Assembly: GCF_002283365.1 (NCBI RefSeq)
Contig: NZ_MQWD01000001.1
Coordinates: 4,579,815 to 4,643,814, forward strand
Reading direction: 5' to 3'
Length of the DNA stretch: 64,000 nt
Source of the DNA: Rubrivirga marina
GTDB taxonomy: Bacteria; Bacteroidota; Rhodothermia; Rhodothermales; Rubricoccaceae
The notes below the pieces were generated by a model. It saw only the letters and a list, made by a program, of their open reading frames with translations, searched no databases and had not been told where the DNA came from. A program made the position numbers and the translations under genes. Positions within the stretch are counted from its first letter, which is position 1, and every line of letters starts with the position of its first letter. Positions 17,899 to 26,420 of the stretch are shown here, piece by piece.

Positions 17899-18276
17899 AT
17901 GCGTGCTCTTCTGCTCCTCTTTCTTTCGGCTGGCCTCGCCGTCGGCTGCACGTCCTCCCGGTACGACCGCTACGGCCGCAGCTACCCCGCCTCGGCGCGC
18001 GCCGGGAGCCAGGGGGGGCAGGAACGCTACGTCGTCTGCCACAAGAATCGGAACACGCTGACGCTGCCGGCGCCCGCCGTCCGCGCCCACCTCAACCACG
18101 GCGACGACTTCGGCTCGTGCAACCGCCGAGGCCGCAACGACCGCCGAGTCGACCGCCGCGGCAACCGGCGTGACGATCGCCGGGACGACCGCGCCGAGCG
18201 CCGGGACCACGATGACGATCGGGGCCGCGGGCGAGGTCGAGGCAACGGTCGGGGCCGAGGCCACGGCAACCACTGA
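17899..18276 (+). CDS. Small lipoprotein with CHK...HLNHGD motif and Arg/Gly/Asp-rich tail
   Basis: The start at 17899 gives MRALLLLFLSAGLAVGC, a lipoprotein signal with Cys at 17. The middle holds YVVCHKNRNTLTLPAPAVRAHL followed by NHGDDFGSC. This CHK..nTltlp..A..aHL.HGD..G.C pattern recurs in many Bacteroidota surface proteins of unknown role, where the two Cys may pair. The last 50 residues are low complexity, first RNDRR/RDD repeats, then GRGRGNGRGRGHGNH. The protein is 125 residues. The function is unknown; the charged tail suggests binding to polyanions, which is inference. Confidence 0.75.
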   Translation: MRALLLLFLSAGLAVGCTSSRYDRYGRSYPASARAGSQGGQERYVVCHKNRNTLTLPAPAVRAHLNHGDDFGSCNRRGRNDRRVDRRGNRRDDRRDDRAERRDHDDDRGRGRGRGNGRGRGHGNH

Positions 18277-18371
18277 TCCGCCTCGGACGAGAGAACGGGC
18301 GGGGCTCTGCCGAAACAGGTCGTAGGGCGGCCCGCGGAGCCTAGATTGGGGTCCGCCCATCCCACCCGTCC

Positions 18372-19493
18372 ATGCGATTCCTCGCCGCCGCGGCCCTGGC
18401 CGCCCTCCTCGTCGCGCCCGCCAGCGCCCAGCAGCTCGACCTTATCGGAACCGTCGAGCTCCCGACCATCCCCCGTCCCGGCGCCGACGAGCCCCGCGAC
18501 CCCGACTCCGTCGGCATCCCCGACGTCGTCGGCGGGTCCGATGTCTGGGCCTACACGGCCAACGACGGGTCGGAGTACGCCATCATGGGCAACGTCGAGG
18601 GCATCGCCGTCGTCGCCGTGCCGTCGCTGGAGGTCGTCGCCCAGATCCCCGGCCCGACGCAGGACGCGCCGTTCTACTGGCGCGACATCAAGACATACGG
18701 CTCGTTCGCCTACGTCTCGGCGGAGGCCTACGGGCCGAGCGAGGGCCTCCAGGTGATCGACCTCCGCGGGCTCCCGCACCACGCCGAGGAGATCGCCGTC
18801 GTCCGCGGCGAGAACGACCGGCTCGTGTCGAGCCACAACCTCTCGATCGACACCGTCACGGGCTACGCCTACATGCTGAACTCGGACGGCAACGAGATCA
18901 TCGTGGTCGACCTCTCGGACCCGATCCATCCCATCGACGTGTCGTCCGTGCCGGTCCCGGACTCGCACGACGTGTTCGCCCGCGGCGACACGCTGTACGT
19001 GGCCGAGGGACGGAACCCGACGTTCTCCGTCTGGGACATGAGCGACAAGATGAACCCGGTCCAGATGGCCCAGGTCACCGTCCCCTCGCCTGGCTACGTC
19101 CACAACATCTGGCCGACCGACGACGGGATGTACGCCCTGACGACCGAGGAGACGGTCGACAAGACGGTCAAGGTCTGGGACCTCTCGGACCTTGAGAACC
19201 CGACGCTCGTCGGGAATTGGTTGGGCGCGAGCCGGCTGGCCCACAACGTCCAGATCGACGGCGACCACGCCTTCGTCTCGCACTACTCGTCGGGCGTCTA
19301 CGTCCTCGACATCACGGACATCGAGAACCCGGTCGAGGTGGCCCACTTCGACACGCACCCCGAGAACGACGACGCGGCGTTCTACGGCAACTGGGGCGTC
19401 TCGATGCCGACCCCGGGCGGCTACCTCTACACGAGCGACCTCGAGGGCACGCTGACCGTCCTCAAGTGGGACCCGGGCTCGCCGAACCTCTAG
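18372..19493 (+). CDS. Choice-of-anchor B / LVIVD-repeat beta-propeller protein, secreted
   Basis: A 373-residue exported protein (signal MRFLAAAALAALLVAPASAQ). The mature part is built of repeats with the pattern I.VVDLSDP..P, VWDMSDKMNPVQMAQV, VWDLSDLENPTLVGNW and VLDITDIENPVEVAHFDTHP, each a propeller blade of the LVIVD type. The FYWRDIKTYGSFAYVSAEA opening and the NWGVSMPTPGGYLYTSDLEGTLTVLK ending match the choice-of-anchor B family. No C-terminal sorting signal is present. Ligand and role are unknown. It is a stand-alone gene with a promoter region of about 95 bp. Confidence 0.88.
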   Translation: MRFLAAAALAALLVAPASAQQLDLIGTVELPTIPRPGADEPRDPDSVGIPDVVGGSDVWAYTANDGSEYAIMGNVEGIAVVAVPSLEVVAQIPGPTQDAPFYWRDIKTYGSFAYVSAEAYGPSEGLQVIDLRGLPHHAEEIAVVRGENDRLVSSHNLSIDTVTGYAYMLNSDGNEIIVVDLSDPIHPIDVSSVPVPDSHDVFARGDTLYVAEGRNPTFSVWDMSDKMNPVQMAQVTVPSPGYVHNIWPTDDGMYALTTEETVDKTVKVWDLSDLENPTLVGNWLGASRLAHNVQIDGDHAFVSHYSSGVYVLDITDIENPVEVAHFDTHPENDDAAFYGNWGVSMPTPGGYLYTSDLEGTLTVLKWDPGSPNL

Positions 19494-19521
19494 CCATCCG
19501 GCCTCTCCCTCGTCCGTCCCT

Positions 19522-19550
19522 GCCCGCCTCGGTCCCGCGCCGAGGCGGGC
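19522..19550. repeat. Palindromic repeat with longer centre
   Basis: Arms GCCCGCCTCGG (19522-19532) and CCGAGGCGGGC (19540-19550) flank TCCCGCG. It lies downstream of the propeller gene, and a terminator role is possible, although no T-run follows. Confidence 0.75.
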
Positions 19551-19644
19551 GGTGTCGTCTCAGGCCGAGCGCGTACTGCGGGACCGGATGACGGCCATTC
19601 TGCCACTTCGCCGTAGTGTGGGGTGGCCCCACCCTCCCAGTTCC

Positions 19645-20298
19645 ATGACGACCCGGCTCTCCCTCCTTCTCCTCGCGGCCCTCACGCTCCCCCTCACCGC
19701 CTGCGGAGGCGACGACGGCGGCGACTTCGACGGCGACGTCGAAGAGACCGGCGAGCCGGGCATGTTCGGGCGGATGCAGGAGATGCAGAACGCCGTCGAG
19801 CGGATCCAGGAGCAGGCCGAGAAGCCGCCGGCCGACCCGGTCAACTTCCGGACGCTCCGCGAGCTGCTCCCCGAGGAGGCCGCCGGCCTCCCGCAGGCCG
19901 AGGTCGAGGGCTCGACCGACGGCGCGATGGGCTTCTCGATCTCGCAGGTCGAGGCGACCTACGGCGAGGAGGGAGGCGAGTCCGAGATCGACCTGAGCAT
20001 CCTCGACTACGGCGCGATCCCGTCGATGGCCATGATGGGCCTCGGCTGGACGATGGCCGACATCGACCGCGAGTCGGGCTCGACGTACGAGCGGACGATC
20101 TCGTTCGGCGGCGAGCGGGGCTACAGGAAGTACGACTCCCAGAACCGCTCCGGCGAGTTCAGCCTCGTCGTCGCCGACCGGTTCGTGGTCCAGGTCGAGG
20201 GCTCGGGCGTCGAGGACGACGACCTCGAGGCGGCCCTCCGCGCCGTCGACCTGAGCGGCCTCGCCGACCTCCGCGACGAGGGCCGGCCGGACGCCTAA
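19645..20298 (+). CDS. Hypothetical lipoprotein
   Basis: The start at 19645 gives MTTRLSLLLLAALTLPLTAC, a lipobox with Cys at 20, then an acidic linker (GGDDGGDFDGDVEE). A helical segment (MFGRMQEMQNAVERIQEQAEK) precedes a domain with ISQVEATYGEE, then LSILDYG, GYRKYDSQ and FSLVVADRFVVQVEGSGV. The pattern (an ion-like or protein-matrix-associated small alpha/beta domain) is seen in lipoproteins of Rhodothermota and other Bacteroidota, but I cannot assign a function. The protein is 217 residues. The next gene starts 168 bp on. Confidence 0.7.
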   Translation: MTTRLSLLLLAALTLPLTACGGDDGGDFDGDVEETGEPGMFGRMQEMQNAVERIQEQAEKPPADPVNFRTLRELLPEEAAGLPQAEVEGSTDGAMGFSISQVEATYGEEGGESEIDLSILDYGAIPSMAMMGLGWTMADIDRESGSTYERTISFGGERGYRKYDSQNRSGEFSLVVADRFVVQVEGSGVEDDDLEAALRAVDLSGLADLRDEGRPDA

Positions 20299-20466
20299 CC
20301 CGTTATCTTCGCCGGGCACCCGACGCCCGTGCCCGTTCGCGCGCCGCATCCCCAGCGCGCCGGCGGCCACGGGCGTTGGTGCGTCGGCTCGGGTTCGACG
20401 GGCCTTCGCCGAGCGGAGGAATCGACGCACACGGCGGGACGTATCCTCCGAAACGCCCTCGCCGCC

Positions 20467-20967
20467 ATGCTCGACTCGCTCCCCGACGCTGCTCGCGTCT
20501 GGCTCTTCCCCCTCGACCGCACGCTCGACTCCGACGCGGCCGACGCGCTCCGCCGGTCGGTCGCCGACTGGCTCCCGTCGTGGACGAGCCACGGGCGCCC
20601 CGTCCAGGCCGAAGCGGAGGTGCTCGCCGGCCGCGCGTTCGCCGTCGGCGCCGTGATCTCCGAGGCCGACCTGAACGCCGGCGTCTCGGGGTGTGGGATC
20701 GACTCGATGGAGCGGGCCGTGAGCGCTGCGCTCGACGCCCACGGCCTCGCGCTCGCGTCGCCGCTTGCGGTCACCTTCCGCGACGCCGACGGCGCGTGGC
20801 AGACCGCACCGCGGCCGGCCTTCCGCCGGCTGACCAAGAGCGGCGAGGCCGGGCCCCAGACGCCCGTGCTCGACGTGACGGCGACGACCGTGGGCGGCCT
20901 CCGGGCGCACGGCGTGGAGCGCCCGGCCGGTGAGACGTGGGCCGCGCGGGCGTTCGCGCTCGCCTAG
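20467..20967 (+). CDS. Conserved Bacteroidota hypothetical protein
   Basis: A start at 20467 (MLDSLPDAARVWLFPLDRTLD) yields 166 residues and matches the beginning of a small family found throughout Bacteroidota. The pattern is rvWiy...R.l, then W.sHG with VQAEAEVL, and a conserved GCGIDSMERAV (GCSID in relatives). Members are often mis-annotated as ABC-transporter ATPases but show no Walker motif, and none is visible here. The function is unknown. The stop is directly followed by the GTG start of the channel gene, with no gap, so the two are likely coupled. Confidence 0.78.
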   Translation: MLDSLPDAARVWLFPLDRTLDSDAADALRRSVADWLPSWTSHGRPVQAEAEVLAGRAFAVGAVISEADLNAGVSGCGIDSMERAVSAALDAHGLALASPLAVTFRDADGAWQTAPRPAFRRLTKSGEAGPQTPVLDVTATTVGGLRAHGVERPAGETWAARAFALA

Positions 20968-22011
20968 GTGCGCGTCCGGTCCGTCCGGTTCTCTAAGCGA
21001 CCGCGGTCTGGAGCCGGCCACGAGATCGCGCTCGGCACGCTCGCCATCGCCGTCCTCTTCGGGGTCGGGACCGCCGGGTACATGCTCATCGAGGGGTGGG
21101 CCCCGATGGACGCCCTGTACATGACGTTCATCACCCTCGCGACGATCGGGTTCAGCGAGGTCCAGCCGCTCTCGGCCCTCGGCCGGCTGTTCACGATCGG
21201 CCTCGGGGTCGTGGGCATCGGTACGTTCGCGACGATCGCCACGCGCGTCGTCCAGCTCCTCGTGCTCAACGACGCCTTCCGCCAGCGGGCCATGCAACGC
21301 CGGATCGACCGCCTCTCCGACCATTACATCATCGCCGGCTACGGCCGCCTCGGGCAGCGGATCGCGCGGGACCTCGCGGCCGCCGGCCGCGACATCGTGG
21401 TGGTCGACCGCCGTGACGACCGGGCCGCCCAGCTCGCCGACGCCGGCTACGCCTACGTCCAGGACGAGGCCGAGGAGGAGGCCACGCTCCGGGCCGCCGG
21501 GCTCGAACGCGCGGCCGGGCTCGTCCTCGTGCTCCCCCAGGACGCCGCCAACGTGTTCGTCGCCCTCTCGGCCCGCGAGATCATGGACGGCCGCGACCTC
21601 TTCATCGTGGCCCGGACCAACGAGCAGACGTCGATCAACAAGCTCCTCCGCGCCGGGGCCGACAAGGTCATCTCGCCGCTCGAGATCGGCGCCGACCGGA
21701 TCGCGCAGACGATCCTCCGCCCGCGCGTCGACCGGTTCATGGAGCAGGTCCTCGGCGTCGACGCGCTCGACTTCGACCTCGAAGAGGTGACGGTCGGGGC
21801 CGGGAGCCTCTTGGACGGCCGCTCCCTGGCGGCGGTCGACTTCCGGCGCCACTTCGACGCGGTCGTCGTCGGCGTGCTCCGGTCGGCGACGGGCGAGTGG
21901 CGGTTCAACCCGGACGCCCAACTCGCGCTCGCGGCCGGCGACGCGCTCATCGTGCTGGCGACGCCCGAGCAGATCCGGACCATCCGCGCCGAGGCCGCCG
22001 CGTCGCGGTAG
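20968..22011 (+). CDS. Ion channel with RCK/TrkA domains, atypical filter
   Basis: A 347-residue protein beginning at GTG 20968, abutting the previous stop. Two transmembrane helices (about 20-42 and 76-98) flank a pore loop with TIGFSEVQPLS where potassium channels have TVGYGD. A Rossmann RCK module starts at HYIIAGYGRLGQRIARDLAAAGRDIVVVD and is followed by a TrkA-C domain from about 255. The overall plan is that of MthK-like channels. The Ser in place of the last filter Gly is unusual and may change conductance. It is the second such channel within 7 kb. Confidence 0.88.
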   Translation: MRVRSVRFSKRPRSGAGHEIALGTLAIAVLFGVGTAGYMLIEGWAPMDALYMTFITLATIGFSEVQPLSALGRLFTIGLGVVGIGTFATIATRVVQLLVLNDAFRQRAMQRRIDRLSDHYIIAGYGRLGQRIARDLAAAGRDIVVVDRRDDRAAQLADAGYAYVQDEAEEEATLRAAGLERAAGLVLVLPQDAANVFVALSAREIMDGRDLFIVARTNEQTSINKLLRAGADKVISPLEIGADRIAQTILRPRVDRFMEQVLGVDALDFDLEEVTVGAGSLLDGRSLAAVDFRRHFDAVVVGVLRSATGEWRFNPDAQLALAAGDALIVLATPEQIRTIRAEAAASR

Positions 22012-22042
22012 AGGACCCCTCGCGGGACGGCCGGCACCCGCC

Positions 22043-22058
22043 GCCTCGGCGCCGAGGC
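22043..22058. repeat. Palindromic repeat
   Basis: GCCTCGGCGCCGAGGC, perfect 16 bp, downstream of the channel gene and in the 232-bp gap before the L,D-transpeptidase gene. The rest of the gap has no gene; a TATACT-like hexamer at about 22213 could be a -10 box for the next gene. Confidence 0.75.
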
Positions 22059-22243
22059 CGGACCGGTGGAGAGACGGTCGGGCGGCGACGGTCGCACCAG
22101 GGGAGTGGGCACGGATCCTGCGCGCGCGCCCGTTTGTCGGACTGAAGCGGGATCGGGGCCGGTGGCACGGCCCCTGGAGAGGTCTTCGCGGACCCCCCTC
22201 CGCCCCCCGCGGTATACTCGACACACACTTGATTTCTGTCCCC

Positions 22244-23257
22244 ATGCGTGTTCTCTCAGCGGCCTTGGTCGCCCTCCTCGCGCTGGCCCTCCCAGCGACG
22301 GCTCAAAGCCAGGCCGACCTGGCCGCCGACGCCGCCATCTCCCAGGACTTCGCCGACGACGGCAACGTCAGCTACTTCAGCCAGTCCTGGCTCGTCGACA
22401 CGATGGAGCGGCGGACGGCCACGTCCATCGCCGACGTGCCGCGCGTCTACTACGACTACTACATCGTGCCGGAGGGCCAGAACCGGCTCGAGGCCCGGCT
22501 CTCGCTGTACCGCCGGTTCGGCGGCGACCGCGACGTGATCAAGCCGCTCCTGTGGCTCCTCAACCGGAACGACCTCGAGGCCCTCAGCCCCGGCGACACG
22601 CTCGTCGTGCCGACCCACTTCGGGCTCGACTTCCGGGCCTACTCGCCGTTCCCGCGCTACTACCCCGGCGCCCGCGACCTCGACCAGATCGTGATCCTCG
22701 ACAAGCAGATCCAGGCGTGGGGCGCCTACGCCCACGGCGAGCTCGAGCGGTGGGGCATCATCAACACGGGCAACGAGAGCGGCCGGACGCCGAGCGGCCG
22801 GTTCAACGTCAACTGGAAGCAGGACTACCGCGTCTCGACGCTCAGCCCCGGCTACGGCTCGACGGCCCCCGACGCCGAGCTCTGGGAGATGTACTGGGTC
22901 ATGAACCTCCACGAGCAGCGCGGCATCCACATGCACCAGTACGCGCTCCCGACTTCCGGCCCGGCCTCGCACGGCTGCATCCGCCTCCTCGAGCCCGACG
23001 CGAAGTGGCTCTACGAGTGGACCGACACGTGGGACGTCGAGAACCAGCGCGAGCACATCTCGTCGGCCGGCGGCCGGATCACGGACCAGGGCACGATGGT
23101 GCTCATCATCGGCGACGACATCTCGGAGCCGCCGCAGCCGTTCCTCCACCGGCCGCAGTACCCGGTCATCCGGATGGTCAACCTCCCGCCGGACCCGTAC
23201 GACGTGCCGCCGGGGACCGACCAGCAGCGGGCCTTCGACCGCCTCGCCGGCCGCTAG
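22244..23257 (+). CDS. Exported L,D-transpeptidase (YkuD domain)
   Basis: The start at 22244 gives MRVLSAALVALLALALPATAQ, a signal peptide. A TTG five codons upstream is in frame but unneeded. Residues 105-123 (WLLNRNDLEALSPGDTLVVP) look like the end of a LysM motif. The YkuD catalytic domain covers about 148-265, with GIHMHQ (228-232) and the nucleophile motif SHGCIRL (Cys245). These enzymes form 3-3 cross-links or attach proteins to peptidoglycan in the periplasm. The domain is embedded between non-catalytic N- and C-terminal parts (337 residues overall). A strong bidirectional hairpin follows. Confidence 0.9.
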   Translation: MRVLSAALVALLALALPATAQSQADLAADAAISQDFADDGNVSYFSQSWLVDTMERRTATSIADVPRVYYDYYIVPEGQNRLEARLSLYRRFGGDRDVIKPLLWLLNRNDLEALSPGDTLVVPTHFGLDFRAYSPFPRYYPGARDLDQIVILDKQIQAWGAYAHGELERWGIINTGNESGRTPSGRFNVNWKQDYRVSTLSPGYGSTAPDAELWEMYWVMNLHEQRGIHMHQYALPTSGPASHGCIRLLEPDAKWLYEWTDTWDVENQREHISSAGGRITDQGTMVLIIGDDISEPPQPFLHRPQYPVIRMVNLPPDPYDVPPGTDQQRAFDRLAGR

Positions 23258-23265
23258 CCCCGCCC

Positions 23266-23281
23266 GCCTCGGTCCCGAGGC
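23266..23281. repeat. Palindromic repeat after the L,D-transpeptidase
   Basis: GCCTCGG-TC-CCGAGGC, a 16-bp copy 8 bp after the stop, immediately ahead of the hairpin at 23299-23330. Confidence 0.7.
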
Positions 23282-23298
23282 CGACGACCTAGACGAGA

Positions 23299-23330
23299 CG
23301 AGCCCCCCGCCAGCGTCGGCGGGGGGCTCG
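23299..23330. terminator. Bidirectional hairpin between convergent genes
   Basis: Arms CGAGCCCCCCGCC (23299-23311) and GGCGGGGGGCTCG (23318-23330) form a perfect 13-bp GC stem with loop AGCGTC. It sits between the ends of the convergent L,D-transpeptidase and the first array protein, as expected for a shared terminator. Only a short T-rich stretch (CTTCGTTCC) follows on the plus strand. Confidence 0.75.
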
Positions 23331-23352
23331 CTTCGTTCCGAAGGGGCGGAGG

Positions 23353-24756
23353 CTACTCCTCGACCGGCTCGACGTGGATGAGGACGCCGGGCTGCGGCTC
23401 CTGCTCGATCCGGACGAACTCGCGCGTCTCGGGCGCGACGTAGAACACGAACGCCGTGCCGGGCCCGCCGCCGGTCTCGACCGGCCACGCCGTCTGGCCG
23501 TCGATCTCGGTCGGCGCGCCGACCGAGATGGGCACGGCCACGACGCCCTGGCCCGGCGCGAGCATGTGGATCTCGCCCCGATAGCCCTCTTCGTACGGCA
23601 GGGCTCGGACGATCTCGAACAGGAGCGCCCCGTCGAAGACCGGCGCGTCGAACGGGACCTCCTCCGTCTCTCCGTTCACCACGACCGTCGCCGCGCCGTC
23701 GCCGTAGGTGACCTCGACGGTGTTGGTGTTCGCCGTCGTCGAGCCGGAGACCGGCGCGAGCGAGGGGTAAGCCGCGACGGTCGTCTGCTCGATGCGCTGG
23801 CCGGCGATCGAGATGTCCTGCACGAGGCGACCGGTGATGGTCCCGGCGGCCTGGTCGACCTCGGCCGACCACGTGAGGGTGCCGGCCTCCTGCTGGACGG
23901 GCTCGACGACGCGGATCACGAAGTCCTGCGAGCGCGACATGAGCACGTCCGTTTCGAGCCGGTCCAGGCCGGGCCGGAGCTCGACGGCCGGCGTGGCCGC
24001 CTCGGCCTCGAGCGCGGCGAGCGACTCCTCGGTCACGGGCTCGCTCACGATGAGCGCGTCGCCGGTGGCCTGCGTCGTCGTCTGCACGATCGTCCGCGTC
24101 GCGGGGTCGACGTAGTACGTCTGCGGGCGGGGCGGGCGCGTGCCCGAGCCGGTCTGCTCGACGGCCCACGCCATGACCGGCTGGCCGCCGGTCGGCGTGA
24201 CCTCCTCCATGCCCGTCACGGAGAGCGTGTAGTCGCGGACGCGCGACTCGGACGTGAACGTGGGGACGACGGCCGTGTAGCCCTCTGCGAACGGGAGCGA
24301 CCGCACGATGAGCGGCAGGACCTCCGGCTGAAACGGCTCCTGGCGGAGCGTGATGTCGAACGGGAGCGCGGCGAAGTCGTCGCCACTGGCGAAGCTCCCG
24401 GTGACGGTCGCGCCGTCGTACGTCGTCGTGCCCGAGCTGCCGCGGGAGGTCCGCTCCCGGGAGATGGGCCGGAGCGACGGCCAGGCGAACGTGGACGAGA
24501 CGTCGTAGACCTGGCCGGCCTGTGGGATGTCGGCGTCGGTCGAGAGCGTGACCGTGTCGTCGTTCTTCTGGACGGTCGTGGTGAGCGTGCCGAGGTCGCG
24601 ACGGCGGGCGCCTGTCGCGGCGACGGACACCGTCTCATCGCCGAGCGTAAGGTCGGCGGTCATCAGGTCCGGGTGGCCCGGGCGGAGCGTGACGGGCTCC
24701 TGAGCAAAAAGGGGCGCCGCGAAGAAGGCGAGAGCGGCGAGCGTGAGAAGGCGCAT
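23353..24756 (-). CDS. Exported protein with two tandem copies of a repeated domain (array member 3)
   Basis: The start at 24756 (MRLLTLAALAFFAAPLFAQ) gives a signal peptide and 467 residues. Two copies of one roughly 220-residue domain are visible. Each runs VTLRPGHPDLMTADL or VELRPGLDRLETDVL, then a strand-rich centre with TFAWPSLRPIS or VAAYPSLAPVS, then PLIVRSLPFAEGYTAVVP or FEIVRALPYEEGYRGEI, a W-V-E pair, and TYYVDPATRTIVQ or FVFYVAPETREFVR. The fold is probably a beta-barrel or sheet in the periplasm. The YVDP.TR ending recalls DUF3108-type proteins, but I hold that loosely. It lies 125 bp downstream of a single-copy paralogue. Confidence 0.75.
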   Translation of the reverse strand: MRLLTLAALAFFAAPLFAQEPVTLRPGHPDLMTADLTLGDETVSVAATGARRRDLGTLTTTVQKNDDTVTLSTDADIPQAGQVYDVSSTFAWPSLRPISRERTSRGSSGTTTYDGATVTGSFASGDDFAALPFDITLRQEPFQPEVLPLIVRSLPFAEGYTAVVPTFTSESRVRDYTLSVTGMEEVTPTGGQPVMAWAVEQTGSGTRPPRPQTYYVDPATRTIVQTTTQATGDALIVSEPVTEESLAALEAEAATPAVELRPGLDRLETDVLMSRSQDFVIRVVEPVQQEAGTLTWSAEVDQAAGTITGRLVQDISIAGQRIEQTTVAAYPSLAPVSGSTTANTNTVEVTYGDGAATVVVNGETEEVPFDAPVFDGALLFEIVRALPYEEGYRGEIHMLAPGQGVVAVPISVGAPTEIDGQTAWPVETGGGPGTAFVFYVAPETREFVRIEQEPQPGVLIHVEPVEE

Positions 24757-24881
24757 GCGTGGGGTAGGGTGAAATCGCACGGGGTGGACGAGAGATACGG
24801 GCCGCCCTCCAGCGGGGTCCCCGCGAACGGACCGAGGCAGACCGCATGGACCGCCAGCGCCCGTTCGCGGACGATGCCGGA

Positions 24882-25601
24882 CTACTCGGCCGGGGCGATC
24901 TCGACGGTGACGCCCGGCTGCGGCGAGAACTGCGTCTTGAGCAGCTCACGCGTCTCGGCCTCGACGTAGTACGTCATCGTGACCGGACCCATCTCGGTCG
25001 ACACGGGCCACACGGTGCGCTCGTCCATCGTCTCCTGGGCCCCCACCGTGTAGACCACGTCGATGGGCGCGTCGGGCGACTGCGCGGTGAAGGCCTGCAT
25101 CCGGGCGACGGTCCCCTCGATCAGCGGGAGGCTCTGGGCGACCTCGCCGGCCCACGCGCTGTCGAAGACCGGGGCGTCGGTCATCAGCGTGACCGTCGTG
25201 GCGTCGCCCTCAGGCGGCGTCACCATCCCGACGACGCCCTCGGACATGAACTCCAGGGAGACCTCGATCGGGCCGCCCATCGAGTTGTGGGTGCGCGGGA
25301 CGAGCGTCGCGGCGTCGGCCGCGATCGAGTCGGTCTGTGCGAGGCCCTGCATCGGGACCGAGATCTCGGTCACGCGCGTGACGACGCCGTCCTCGATGGT
25401 GAGGGTCTCGGTCGCGGTCCCGACGTTCTGCCGCATCGGAGCGACAAGGCGGACGGTGAACGACTCGGTGCCGGCCTCGAGCCAGTCGGTCGTGAGCATC
25501 CCGTCGCCCGGCGTGAGGACGAGCGTGTCGGCGGGGGCGTCCTGGGCGGTCGCGCCGCCGACGGCGAACGCGAGGAGAAGGAGCGTGAGGAGAGAGCGCA
25601 T
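24882..25601 (-). CDS. Exported single-copy paralogue (array member 2)
   Basis: A 239-residue protein with signal peptide MRSLLTLLLLAFAVGGATAQ. The mature part repeats the domain of its two neighbours: LVLTPGDGMLTTDWLEAGTESFTVRLV, VAQSLPLIEGTVARMQAF, VWPVSTEMGPVTMTYYVEAETRELL and the ending FSPQPGVTVEIAPAE. The TYYVEAETREL segment is the clearest shared block. The start is unambiguous because the signal peptide begins there. It lies 26 bp downstream of member 1, so the two are likely co-transcribed. No function can be assigned. Confidence 0.75.
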   Translation of the reverse strand: MRSLLTLLLLAFAVGGATAQDAPADTLVLTPGDGMLTTDWLEAGTESFTVRLVAPMRQNVGTATETLTIEDGVVTRVTEISVPMQGLAQTDSIAADAATLVPRTHNSMGGPIEVSLEFMSEGVVGMVTPPEGDATTVTLMTDAPVFDSAWAGEVAQSLPLIEGTVARMQAFTAQSPDAPIDVVYTVGAQETMDERTVWPVSTEMGPVTMTYYVEAETRELLKTQFSPQPGVTVEIAPAE

Positions 25602-25627
25602 GGGGAGGTGTGTCGGGGTGGGAAAGA

Positions 25628-26365
25628 CTACTGGCGAACGAAGTGGACGAGGTAGCCCGGCGCCGGGGCGAACGCGATCCGGAGGAGGTCCCGCGTGTCG
25701 GGGTCGACAGCGTACGAGCGAGTCCGACCTTCGGGCGTGGTTTCTTCGACGATCCAGGCCGAGACCGTCTCGCCGTCGGGCCGGGCGACGTCGTCGCGGC
25801 CGACGACCTCCAGTTCGAGCTCCTCGAGGCGGTCCTCGGCCGTGAACACCGGGACAACGGCCGTGTAGCCGACCTCGAACGGGAGCGACCGCGCGACCGT
25901 CCGGTTGGCGCCGAGCCCGAAGACCGGCGCGATCAGCTGGAGGTCGACCGGGATCGGTTCGGCGTCGGCGTCCTGGTACGTCCCGACGACACGGAGCCCG
26001 TCGAACGCAAGCGACTCGACCTCGTCGCCGCGCGCGTTGTGGTCGACCCGGACGTGCGAGATCGGCGTGAGCGACGGCCACTCAAAATGCGTCGTGTCCT
26101 GAACCTGGTCGCCCCCGCTGCCCATCACGATGTCGACCGTGGTGGCGACGGTGACCGTCCCGTCGTCGTGGTGCGTGACGGCCTGCTCGACGGTCCCGAG
26201 CGGCTGGAGCTGGGGCTGGACGAGCGAGACGTCGAACGTCCCGGACGCGAGCGTGACCGCCTCGGTGTCGAGGTCGGGGTGGCCGGGCGCGAGGCGGACG
26301 GGCGCCTGCGCGAGCGCGGGGAGCGTGACGAGAAGGGCGGCGAGCGCCGCGAACAAACGGGACAT
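25628..26365 (-). CDS. Exported single-copy paralogue (array member 1)
   Basis: Starting at 26365 (MSRLFAALAALLVTLPALAQ) this is a 245-residue secreted protein. Shared blocks are VRLAPGHPDLDTEAVTLASGTFDV, FEWPSLTPISHVRVD, VARSLPFEVGYTAVVPVF, the TVSAWIVEET strand and RSYAVDPDTRDLLRIAFAPAPGYLVHFV. It is the closest match to the first half of member 3 (SLPFAEGYTAVVP against SLPFEVGYTAVVP). It comes first in the run of three genes; ccmF ends 95 bp upstream on the same strand, and a palindromic repeat sits in that gap. Confidence 0.75.
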   Translation of the reverse strand: MSRLFAALAALLVTLPALAQAPVRLAPGHPDLDTEAVTLASGTFDVSLVQPQLQPLGTVEQAVTHHDDGTVTVATTVDIVMGSGGDQVQDTTHFEWPSLTPISHVRVDHNARGDEVESLAFDGLRVVGTYQDADAEPIPVDLQLIAPVFGLGANRTVARSLPFEVGYTAVVPVFTAEDRLEELELEVVGRDDVARPDGETVSAWIVEETTPEGRTRSYAVDPDTRDLLRIAFAPAPGYLVHFVRQ

Positions 26366-26420
26366 CCCGAAAGGCGGAGGTGAGCCCGGCCCTACGGCGC
26401 CTCCCCCCTCCCGAGTTACG

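Noticed and set aside
20467-20967. ABC-transporter ATPase annotation for the conserved hypothetical protein
   Set aside because: Relatives often carry that label, but no Walker A, Walker B or signature motif is visible.
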